This document shows, one piece after another, positions 1 to 5,006 of a DNA stretch of 5,006 bases (within the stretch, counting starts at the first letter, position 1; every line of letters begins with the position of its first letter). The DNA lies in NCBI GenBank assembly GCA_002369495.1, contig DFFD01000196.1, forward strand, positions 1 to 5,006, given 5' to 3'. A program made the position numbers and the translations under genes. This DNA is from Lachnospiraceae bacterium UBA3785. GTDB taxonomy: Bacteria > Bacillota > Clostridia > Lachnospirales > Lachnospiraceae. The notes under the pieces were generated by a model that was not told where the DNA came from, searched no databases, and saw only the letters and a list, made by a program, of their open reading frames with translations.

Positions 1-353
1 GTCACGTTGGTCCGGATCCCCTCCTGCTCGAGTCTTCTCGCCGCCGCGATGCCGGCCGGGATGCTCGGGATCTTGATCACAAAATTTTCCGAGATCGCCG
101 CGATCTTCCTCGCCGCCGCGATCATCTCCTCCGTGTCCTCGAGCCAGGGGTCGATCTCGACCGAGACCGGGAATTTCTCCTTGCCCTCAAGCCCCTCCTT
201 CCTGATCCACTCCGCGATGTCCGTGATTGCATTGATAAAGGTCTTCCCCGAGTTCATGATGTGCTTCGGGTTTGTTGTCACCCCGTCGATCCCGAAGGTA
301 TGGTAAGCGAGATCGATCTCATCCAGTTTTGCGCTGTCCAAAAAGTATTTCAT
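1..353 (-). CDS. sftT: Transaldolase, SftT / fructose-6-phosphate aldolase family (partial, C-terminus beyond window)
   Basis: First 117 residues of a class I aldolase of the small transaldolase/FSA family, normally about 220 residues. Visible marks are the opening MKYFLDSA with Asp6, the GVTTNP motif (Thr26 and Asn28, the same numbers as in E. coli FSA) and FVIKIP with the presumed Schiff-base Lys94. The N-terminus, especially IDGVTTNPKHIMNSGK, resembles what I remember of Bacillota 6-deoxy-6-sulfofructose transaldolases. These cleave sulfofructose to sulfolactaldehyde and pass the dihydroxyacetone unit to an aldehyde acceptor. The neighbouring sulfoquinovosidase supports that role. The ATG overlaps the glycosidase stop (ATGA) and follows a perfect AGGAGG six bases upstream, so start and coupling are clear. 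Odd point: Ile98 stands where relatives usually have Thr after the KIP motif. A general fructose-6-phosphate aldolase or transaldolase remains possible. Family confidence is high; substrate is inferred from context. Confidence 0.85.
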   Translation of the reverse strand, partial: MKYFLDSAKLDEIDLAYHTFGIDGVTTNPKHIMNSGKTFINAITDIAEWIRKEGLEGKEKFPVSVEIDPWLEDTEEMIAAARKIAAISENFVIKIPSIPAGIAAARRLEQEGIRTNV

Positions 354-2305
354 GTCTTTCCTCCTGCTTTTAAAATGATTTCCGCAAAGCGGCTCTCTTT
401 CCTTACAAATACCGGGGGCTGCCCGATCGGGGCTTCCACCCGGAAATGTCCTCCGTGATACTCCCTGCCCGTGAATATGTGCACCCACACATCCTCCGGC
501 AGGTAAACCTCCCGTGACGATTCCCCTCGCCAAAGGACCGGCGAGACCAGAACGTCCCTTCCCAGAAGGTACTCCGTGCTCTCCTCATACGCCGCCTCCT
601 CGTCGTAGTGGTAGAAGAGCGGCCGCATGACCGGGATCCCGCGGGCCGTATTCTCCGCCTCCAGCTCCTTCAGATACGGCTTCAGCGAGACGTACAGATA
701 GCTCATGCGGGCGAGCTGCGCCAGAAGCACATTGTCCGCGTCGAACTGGACGTTTCTCGCCGGCTGGTTGCCTTCGTGGAAGCGGTAGAGCGGGGAAAAT
801 GCACCCAGCTCCTCCCACCGGAGAAGCAACTCACGGCTCCGCGTCATCTCCGACACCGTCGTGTAGCCGCCGACGTCCGCGTGCGTGATCCCGAATCCGC
901 TCATCGCGAGCGAGAGGGTCGCGGGGATCACCGAGCCGATGCCGTCGTCGCGCGACCAGTCCACGTGATGGTCGCCCGTCCACATCATCGGGGAGAAACG
1001 CGGCGTTCCCGTGTAGCCCGCCCTCGTGAAGAAGAACACTTCATCCTCCTTCCCTGTCTCGCGGATCGCCTCCGCATTCAGCTCCGCCCACATCGCGGGC
1101 CAGCTGTTGTGCACCATGTAGGGGTCCTCGCCGGAGTAGAGCACGCAGTCGACCGGCAGGTACTCGCCGAAATCGGCCATCCAGCCGTCAAGTCCGAGAC
1201 CGATCATATTTTCCTTAATGATCGACTTGTACCACTCCCGGGCTTCCGGGTTGGTGAGATCGACCATCGCGGCCGGGAACGTCGTGATCGTGACCAGGTA
1301 ATCCTTCCCGTTTTTATCCTTCACGCAGTATCCGCGCTCCGAGGCAATCCTGTAGAGATCCTTTTCAAGCGCGATGAAGGGGTTGATATAGCCTAAGAAA
1401 TGAACCCCTCTCTCCCGCCACTCCGTGATCTTCTGATCGAGACCCGGGTAGAGCTCACGGTCCCACTCCCAGTTCCACATGACCTGGTAGCCGAAGCCCG
1501 TGCGCCGGCAGCCGCACCAGTCCTGGGACCAGATCCCGCAGACTTTCGCGCCGGCGGAGAGCGCCGCATCGAGCTTCCGCTCGACCTCCTCCGTACCGCC
1601 CTGGATTGCCAGGATCGCACCGTCATGCGCCCAGTCCGGCAGCAGCCGCTGCCGCCCAAGGAGCCCCGTCAGCTTCTCCGAGAGCGCCTCAAATGTCTCC
1701 GCCCGCCCGATATAGAAGACCGGCGGCTCCTGCGTCCGGAACGTGACCTGTCCGGGCACCGTAAAATCAAACTCCGAGAAGCCCTTCGTCTCCGCGTGGA
1801 AGAACCATCTGCCGCTCGTCGTGAAGGTCGGCTGCGCGTAGTAGGATTCATATTCCCCGAACGGCCGAGGCTCGTCCGCCGAAGGCAGCCTCAGTCCCTT
1901 CCGGATCAGCTTCTTCCCGATCCGGTTCGTGTTCTGGTGCTCGGCGACGAAGATCCGCACCTTCCTGCCCGCGAGGTCGAACGCGGCGTGTATCTCCCCG
2001 CATCCGTAAAAATGAAGCCCCTCCTCCACCGGAAATGTGATCCGGTACCGGTTGAAGCGTGTCCGCTCCGGCGGGATGAGCGCGGCCCGGATGATCCCGT
2101 CCTGCTCCGTCACGTCAAACACAAACTTCTCCCCGTTCACCCGGTAAACCGCGCGGAAGCCCTCCGGGGTCCTCTTCCGCCTGTGAGGCGTAAGGGCGGT
2201 CTTCTTCCTGATCCTCTCGCGGTAGCGGAAGCTGCCGCGGTTCATCGTATAGTAGTTCTCTCCGACGCCGGCGGAGATCTTGATTTTCCGTAAGCTGGCG
2301 ATCAT
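350..2305 (-). CDS. yihQ: Sulfoquinovosidase, glycoside hydrolase family 31 (YihQ/SftG type)
   Basis: A 651-residue retaining alpha-glycosidase expected to release sulfoquinovose from sulfoquinovosyl glycerol or the plant sulfolipid in the cytoplasm; no signal peptide is visible. An N-terminal beta-sandwich (about 1-220) precedes the catalytic barrel. The nucleophile is Asp378 in WMADFGEYLP and the acid/base is Asp445 in TGDHHVDW. Compared with E. coli YihQ as remembered, a constant offset of 27 places Gln235, Gln261, Trp277, Asp445 and Tyr481 on the substrate-binding residues Q262, Q288, W304, D472 and Y508. The sulfonate-binding R301 is replaced by Gln274. About 27 N-terminal residues of YihQ are missing, but the segment before RGSF still resembles the family, so the ATG at 2305 is kept. 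The nearest purine stretches are GGGGG (7 bases away) and AGGAG (15 bases away). The stop overlaps the transaldolase start. No promoter of its own is apparent. Subfamily call is strong; activity on sulfoquinovose is inferred. Confidence 0.93.
   Translation of the reverse strand: MIASLRKIKISAGVGENYYTMNRGSFRYRERIRKKTALTPHRRKRTPEGFRAVYRVNGEKFVFDVTEQDGIIRAALIPPERTRFNRYRITFPVEEGLHFYGCGEIHAAFDLAGRKVRIFVAEHQNTNRIGKKLIRKGLRLPSADEPRPFGEYESYYAQPTFTTSGRWFFHAETKGFSEFDFTVPGQVTFRTQEPPVFYIGRAETFEALSEKLTGLLGRQRLLPDWAHDGAILAIQGGTEEVERKLDAALSAGAKVCGIWSQDWCGCRRTGFGYQVMWNWEWDRELYPGLDQKITEWRERGVHFLGYINPFIALEKDLYRIASERGYCVKDKNGKDYLVTITTFPAAMVDLTNPEAREWYKSIIKENMIGLGLDGWMADFGEYLPVDCVLYSGEDPYMVHNSWPAMWAELNAEAIRETGKEDEVFFFTRAGYTGTPRFSPMMWTGDHHVDWSRDDGIGSVIPATLSLAMSGFGITHADVGGYTTVSEMTRSRELLLRWEELGAFSPLYRFHEGNQPARNVQFDADNVLLAQLARMSYLYVSLKPYLKELEAENTARGIPVMRPLFYHYDEEAAYEESTEYLLGRDVLVSPVLWRGESSREVYLPEDVWVHIFTGREYHGGHFRVEAPIGQPPVFVRKESRFAEIILKAGGKT
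360..365 (-). promoter_or_regulatory. Ribosome binding site of the transaldolase gene
   Basis: The minus strand reads AGGAGG here, with six bases before the ATG at 353. It lies inside the last codons of the glycosidase gene. It fixes the transaldolase start and shows that the gene can be initiated independently as well as by coupling through the ATGA overlap. Confidence 0.9.
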
Positions 2306-2308
2306 ATT

Positions 2309-2555
2309 TTATCCCCCGATCTCCTGCGCCCGTTCGAGCGAGGCATAGATCCCGTTCTTTTTAAGCAGCTCCTCGCGGCTTCCGAGCTCCGCGATCCCCT
2401 GCTTTTCGATGACCGCGATCTGGTCCGCGTTCCGGATCGTCGAGAGACGGTGCGCGATCACGATGCAGGTCGACCGCGAACATCTTCCGGTGCGGCACAA
2501 TATAGGAAATGAAGACCGCCAGGTCCGGTTTCGTGAAATCCTTCCTATTCTCCAC
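2309..2555 (-). pseudogene. ABC exporter (fused permease-ATPase) remnant with internal deletion
   Basis: A well-formed start (GGAGGT, five bases, GTG at 2555) opens a frame of about 30 residues. It includes [20 protein letters not shown], which looks like the N-terminus of an MsbA-like ABC exporter just before its first membrane helix. Near 2466-2471 the exporter-like sequence jumps to another frame and continues as [12 protein letters not shown], the H-loop of an ABC ATPase. It then runs about 40 residues ([18 protein letters not shown]) to a normal C-terminal end and TAA at 2311-2309. Everything between is absent: all membrane helices, Walker A, the LSGGQ signature and Walker B. A complete gene of this type has roughly 580 codons, so about 1.5 kb is missing. 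The product cannot transport. It may be one gene with a deletion, or the first and last parts of two tandem exporter genes joined. The stop is three bases from the glycosidase ATG. Confidence 0.82.
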
Positions 2556-2560
2556 TCTAT

Positions 2561-2566
2561 ACCTCC
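2561..2566 (-). promoter_or_regulatory. Ribosome binding site of the broken ABC exporter gene
   Basis: The minus strand reads GGAGGT, five bases before the GTG at 2555. The intact site shows that the 5' end of the former exporter gene is preserved, which supports reading this region as a deletion and not as random sequence. It may still load ribosomes just upstream of the glycosidase gene. Confidence 0.7.
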
Positions 2567-2580
2567 GATCAATATCTCCG

Positions 2581-2637
2581 GGGACGGTTCCCAGGGAATC
2601 GATTCTCAAATGAGAATCGATTCCCAGGAACCGTCCC
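2581..2637 (+). repeat. Long near-perfect inverted repeat (REP-like hairpin)
   Basis: The left arm 2581-2608 begins GGGACGGTTCCCAGGG. The right arm 2611-2637 ends AGGAACCGTCCC. They are reverse complements over 27-28 bases apart from one small indel/mismatch, with a two-base loop. Each arm carries an inner palindrome GAATCGATTC. No T-run follows on the minus strand, so it is not a classical intrinsic terminator, although a stem this long in RNA could stabilise or attenuate the transcript. The GGGACGGTTCC motif resembles short extragenic palindromes dispersed in Clostridia genomes; that link is from memory. It lies between the membrane-protein gene and the ABC remnant. Confidence 0.88.
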
Positions 2638-2679
2638 TGAGGGTTCGTCCCTTAGGGAACTGTCCCTGGAAACCCTCAG
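2637..2679 (+). repeat. Second palindromic unit, overlapping the stop of the membrane-protein gene
   Basis: The outer arms CTGAGGGTT (2637-2645) and AACCCTCAG (2671-2679) are exact reverse complements. They enclose a near-palindrome AGGGAACTGTCCCT (2654-2667) and a partial copy TCGTCCCTTAGGG. The right outer arm contains the stop codon of the membrane-protein gene (2678-2676). The motif variants are the same family as the adjacent long hairpin. Together the two units form a block of about 100 bases that is almost entirely self-complementary. It could end or protect the 3' end of the upstream transcript, though there is no T-run. Confidence 0.75.
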
Positions 2680-4016
2680 AACCTGAAAATATTTCTCCAC
2701 CCCTTCACACTCACCGGCTCATACCTCTTCTTCAGCTCCTTCACCATGCTTCCGCCCCCCGCATCCGGGATCAGCACATCGCACTCGCCCTCCCGGATCC
2801 CGAACGAGACCGTCCGCGGAGCCCCGACGTACTCCTTCAGGGCCTCCAGCATCGCCGCCCGCGTCGTCTCCGACGGGTAGATCCGGAGGATCTCCTCGCC
2901 CTCCCGGCAGTCGAAGGTGTCGAAAACGCCCCTGACCTCGCCGGCCCAGGTCTCCCGCATCAGCCGCTCAAAGAGGCTCTCCACATGCTCCTTCCGGTCG
3001 ATGATGAGGAAATAGAGCACATCGTCCAGCACATCCGTGTCCGCGTGGATGTAGTTCCGGTAGGGTGAACCCTTCTTCCTGTCGTAGAGCGCGCGCATGG
3101 CATTTTCCGCGCTGCTCTCATCCGCGGATTCCTCCGGCTTAAAACCTCTCATGTAGATGACGAGCAGGTTTTCATTGACCGTGTTGACAAAGAACGGCAG
3201 GCCCTCGCCGAGCAGAAACGCGTTCAGCTTCTCCGCCGTCCCCCGCGTCATCTTGCTCGTCCTCACGTAGGTCATCGAGCCCATGTCATAGAGCACCGCG
3301 CCGTCCATCGCGATGATGGGAAGCTTTAAGCCGATCCCCTGCGTGAGCTCCCGCACCGTCGCGGGGGTCTGCTTCGTGGAGACCGAGAAGCGCATGCCGT
3401 CCTGGATGAAGCGGTTCAGCTGCACCCGCGTAAACTCCGAGAGCTTCCGGTCCTCGCGGAAGAGCACATGGTCGACCCCCGAGACGAACAGAGTCTCCCG
3501 GTCGCGCACCCGCGGCAGGTGGACCGAGTTTGCGAGGATCGCGACGCCGACGCCGATGATCGTGTCCATCGTGCGGTTGAATACAAACAGATAGGGGTTG
3601 ACGTCCCCGATGTGGTTCATCGTGATACTTAAGAAGACGACCGCCGAAAAATACGCGGACTCCCGCACCTTAAGCAGCACCGTGGAGTACATGACCGCAC
3701 CGATCATGACGATCAGCACCAGGTACCAGAGTATGCCGGTGTCGTAATTCACCTGCCCTCCGGAAAGATAGAGCGCGCCGAAGAGGGCGATGGAGCCCCA
3801 GAACGCGCCGATCAGTGTGCCTGTGATCCTGTTTCTGCCCACCTTGAGCATGTTCGCGGTGTAGGGCTGGATGCACTGCAGGGACGCGATGATCGAGTAA
3901 AACGGCGCGCCGTTCCTGCCGCGCAGAAAGTAAATTAGTAGGCACAAAAACGCCGCAAGCACGGACCGCATGATCCGCTGCCCCGGAACCGGTATTTTCT
4001 TCCTGTTTTTCGTCAT
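2676..4016 (-). CDS. ArAE/FUSC-type membrane protein fused to a degenerate Cof-type HAD domain
   Basis: Numbered from the upstream in-frame Met at 4124 (482 residues). Residues about 50-202 form five or six membrane segments with FUSC/aromatic acid exporter features: GRNRITGTLIGAFWG near 96-110 and RTMDTIIGVGVAILAN near 184-199. Residues about 210-470 follow the fold pattern of Cof-like HAD phosphatases: TLFVSGVDHVL, then FSVST, then LPIIAMDGAVLYD, and a large cap region. The catalytic residues are gone. The nucleophile Asp of DxD is Gly216 (Asp218 remains), the motif III Lys appears to be Arg422, and the GDxxND motif reads GIREGE at 442-447. It probably exports or senses an unknown solute, with the HAD part acting as a binding or regulatory module. 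The Met at 4124 lies within the promoter, so the start is the ATG at 4016 or the TTG at 4028, which has the better Shine-Dalgarno spacing. Family assignment is fairly sure; substrate is unknown. Confidence 0.85.
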   Translation of the reverse strand: MTKNRKKIPVPGQRIMRSVLAAFLCLLIYFLRGRNGAPFYSIIASLQCIQPYTANMLKVGRNRITGTLIGAFWGSIALFGALYLSGGQVNYDTGILWYLVLIVMIGAVMYSTVLLKVRESAYFSAVVFLSITMNHIGDVNPYLFVFNRTMDTIIGVGVAILANSVHLPRVRDRETLFVSGVDHVLFREDRKLSEFTRVQLNRFIQDGMRFSVSTKQTPATVRELTQGIGLKLPIIAMDGAVLYDMGSMTYVRTSKMTRGTAEKLNAFLLGEGLPFFVNTVNENLLVIYMRGFKPEESADESSAENAMRALYDRKKGSPYRNYIHADTDVLDDVLYFLIIDRKEHVESLFERLMRETWAGEVRGVFDTFDCREGEEILRIYPSETTRAAMLEALKEYVGAPRTVSFGIREGECDVLIPDAGGGSMVKELKKRYEPVSVKGWRNIFRF

Positions 4017-4038
4017 ATCCGCATTCAATCTGTCCGTT

Positions 4039-4046
4039 CTCCCTTT
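4039..4046 (-). promoter_or_regulatory. Likely ribosome binding site of the membrane-protein gene
   Basis: The minus strand reads AAAGGGAG. It lies 10 bases before an in-frame TTG (4028) and 22 bases before the in-frame ATG (4016). The spacing favours TTG initiation four codons upstream of the ATG, unless the ATG uses a weak site. No better purine stretch precedes the ATG. Confidence 0.5.
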
Positions 4047-4095
4047 GGCGTGCTTAACCGGCCGCCGTGAGCTATTTTCTTCAGGCTTTAAACTA

Positions 4096-4124
4096 ATTAT
4101 ACTGTAAATGCAGGTCCCGCGCAA
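4096..4124 (-). promoter_or_regulatory. Sigma-A promoter of the membrane-protein gene
   Basis: The minus strand shows a -35 box TTGCGC (4124-4119), a 17-base spacer and a perfect -10 box TATAAT (4101-4096). Transcription should begin near 4089, giving a leader of about 60-70 bases. It is the only clear promoter seen in the window. Because no promoter or T-run terminator is seen downstream, it may also feed the ABC remnant and the sulfoquinovose genes by read-through. Confidence 0.8.
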
Positions 4125-4130
4125 CCGCTT

Positions 4131-4144
4131 CAGGGACAGTTCCC
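4131..4144 (+). repeat. Copy of the GGGACRGTTCC repeat, inverted relative to the one at 2655-2668
   Basis: CAGGGACAGTTCCC here is the exact reverse complement of bases 2655-2668. The two copies face each other across the membrane-protein gene and its promoter, bounding about 1.49 kb. The unit is itself a near-palindrome. It sits between the terminator of the GH32-like gene and the -35 box of the membrane-protein gene. Confidence 0.7.
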
Positions 4145-4153
4145 GCCCCTTAA

Positions 4154-4199
4154 GGCAAAAAGAAAGCCGGGCATCGGCCGCTGCCGATGCCCGGTTTTT
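4154..4199 (-). terminator. Rho-independent terminator of the GH32-like gene, possibly bidirectional
   Basis: The arms CCGGGCATCGGC (4167-4178) and GCCGATGCCCGG (4183-4194) form a perfect 12-bp stem with a four-base loop. On the minus strand the hairpin is followed by CTTTCTTTTTGCC. On the plus strand it is followed by TTTTT. It starts about 18 bases after the stop of the GH32-like gene, which separates that transcript from the next gene. Confidence 0.9.
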
Positions 4200-4212
4200 A
4201 GAAAGAGACGCC

Positions 4213-5006
4213 TTATTCAGGCAGTTTGATCTCGATATTGCTGAAGCTCGCGCCGCAGCCGTCTGAGAAGACGCCGATGTGGGCGCCGTTCACCGAATGG
4301 GAAATGCGGGAGCCGAGCACCTTCACGTCGTCGACATACATGACGACGATCTCATTCTCGCAGACCAGCTTCACATGGTGCGTGTCCGACCGGTTGAAGT
4401 CGAATTTCGTGAAGGCGGCGGGATCATAAGACTCAAGGTCCTCGATCTCATAGCCCTCATAGTGCAGCATGTTCTGCTTTGCGTCCAGACACAGCGCGGT
4501 CCAGGCCGGATCCTTCTCGCTGCCGCCGAACGCGAATCCCGCAATGCCGTCCTCGTCCAGCGTCACGTCGCACTCGAGCGTCATCGTGGCGGGACGGGTG
4601 CCCATGTCCGCCAGCGCGTATTCGCCGGGTTCCGCCGAGAGCGCAACGCTGTTCTCGCCGACCTCGACGCCGCCCCTGACGGCCGCAGCCCTGAACGGCG
4701 CGTCGACGGTGAAATAATCGTCGAGCTGTTCCGGAGCCTTAACGCCCAGCGTATTGTCCTCGTGCTTGACCAGCTGATGGACCATGACGTTGCCGGCCCA
4801 CTGGTAAACGCCGGAATCCGAGCTCAGGCCCGCCTGGCCGATCCAGCCGCACAGGTAGGTGTTTCCGGCCATCTCCGCTGTCTTCGCCGCGTAGAAAATG
4901 AAACCGCTGCCCTCGGTCAGGCCCTTCCCGTCGAGGATATTGTCCCTCGGCGCGACGAACGGTCCGTCCATGGAGTCGCCGATCGCGTAGTAGGTGACGC
5001 AGTCCC
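4213..5006 (-). CDS. Glycoside hydrolase, probably GH32 (fructan/sucrose-type), C-terminal part
   Basis: The last 263 residues of a protein whose start lies beyond the right edge; the frame is open through the boundary, so the internal ATG at 4971 is not the start. The fragment opens with YYAIGDSMDGPF, a strand pattern typical of five-bladed beta-propeller glycosidases. It continues with FYAAKTAEMAGNTYLCGWIG and YQWAGNVMVHQL, which resemble the end of the propeller in GH32-like proteins (the common pattern is GKT..nGkRYlfGW then WaGnLvvHEL). From about the middle onward it is a beta-sandwich, ending with VVMYVDDVKVLGSRI and ISHSVNGAHIGVFSDG, as in GH32 C-terminal domains. The catalytic residues would lie in the missing N-terminal part. 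A GH43- or GH68-like propeller enzyme is less likely. The gene ends in TAA just before a strong terminator. Secretion cannot be judged. Confidence 0.68.
   Translation of the reverse strand, partial: DCVTYYAIGDSMDGPFVAPRDNILDGKGLTEGSGFIFYAAKTAEMAGNTYLCGWIGQAGLSSDSGVYQWAGNVMVHQLVKHEDNTLGVKAPEQLDDYFTVDAPFRAAAVRGGVEVGENSVALSAEPGEYALADMGTRPATMTLECDVTLDEDGIAGFAFGGSEKDPAWTALCLDAKQNMLHYEGYEIEDLESYDPAAFTKFDFNRSDTHHVKLVCENEIVVMYVDDVKVLGSRISHSVNGAHIGVFSDGCGASFSNIEIKLPE

Noticed and set aside
7..306. Plus-strand open frame opposite the transaldolase
   Set aside because: It is the antisense shadow of a gene with clear catalytic motifs and a perfect RBS on the minus strand.
608..2293. Two long plus-strand open frames (608-1396 and 1400-2293) opposite the glycosidase gene
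   Set aside because: They lie in the same frame, codon opposite codon, and are open because the GC-rich sense gene rarely uses TTA, CTA or TCA. The translations are Arg/Pro/Val-rich with no recognisable domain, while the sense strand is a clear GH31.
2361..2609. A minus-strand frame of 82 residues overlapping the ABC remnant as a separate gene
   Set aside because: Its useful part is the N-terminus of the ABC exporter starting at the GTG at 2555. Codons before that fall in the palindrome, and after about 2466 the frame is only a shadow of the H-loop segment.
2639..2677. Intrinsic terminator after the membrane-protein gene
   Set aside because: The stem is present but no T-run follows on the minus strand, so I list it as a repeat unit; termination there is only possible, not supported.
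2581..2679. CRISPR array
   Set aside because: The repeats are palindrome units of varying length with no regular spacers; they fit REP-like hairpins.
2409..3068. Plus-strand open frame of 219 residues opposite the HAD domain
   Set aside because: It runs through the ABC remnant, the palindromes and the antisense of the HAD domain, with Arg/Pro/His-rich shadow composition and no RBS or motif.
4971..4971. ATG at 4971 as the true start of the GH32-like gene
   Set aside because: The frame stays open to the window edge with propeller-like sequence (YYAIGDS) upstream, and no Shine-Dalgarno precedes this ATG.

Overview
The window reads as a piece of a high-GC Bacillota (Clostridia, Lachnospiraceae-like) chromosome. 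Protein families, strong Shine-Dalgarno sites (GGAGG/AGGAGG) and a sigma-A type promoter all fit this; the exact genus cannot be read from 5 kb. Every real gene is on the minus strand, so transcription runs from the right edge to the left.

Layout in order of transcription: (1) the C-terminal part of a glycoside hydrolase, most like family GH32 (5006-4213, cut by the window edge), followed by a strong hairpin terminator. (2) A sigma-A promoter and a gene for a membrane protein in which an ArAE/FUSC-type membrane domain is joined to a Cof-type HAD domain that has lost its catalytic residues (about 4016-2676). (3) A cluster of palindromes built from variants of GGGACRGTTCC (2679-2581). One 14-base unit recurs in inverted orientation on the other side of the membrane-protein gene. 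(4) The wreck of an ABC exporter gene (2555-2309), in which an N-terminal start is joined out of frame to a C-terminal H-loop segment. (5) A GH31 sulfoquinovosidase (2305-350). (6) A transaldolase of the SftT/FSA type (353-1, cut by the window edge), whose ATG overlaps the sulfoquinovosidase stop as ATGA.

Items 5 and 6 look like part of a sulfoquinovose (plant sulfolipid sugar) catabolic locus of the transaldolase type known in Bacillota. The glycosidase releases sulfoquinovose, and after isomerisation the transaldolase would split 6-deoxy-6-sulfofructose. The isomerase, reductase/dehydrogenase, exporter and regulator of that pathway are not in the window and would be expected beyond the left edge.

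The points most worth a second look are a Gln in place of the sulfonate-binding Arg of the glycosidase, the membrane-anchored HAD pseudoenzyme, and the palindrome-bounded segment between two carbohydrate loci with an ABC gene wrecked by internal deletion beside it. I do not see a clearly new multi-gene system here. All family assignments are made by eye and memory, without database searches.
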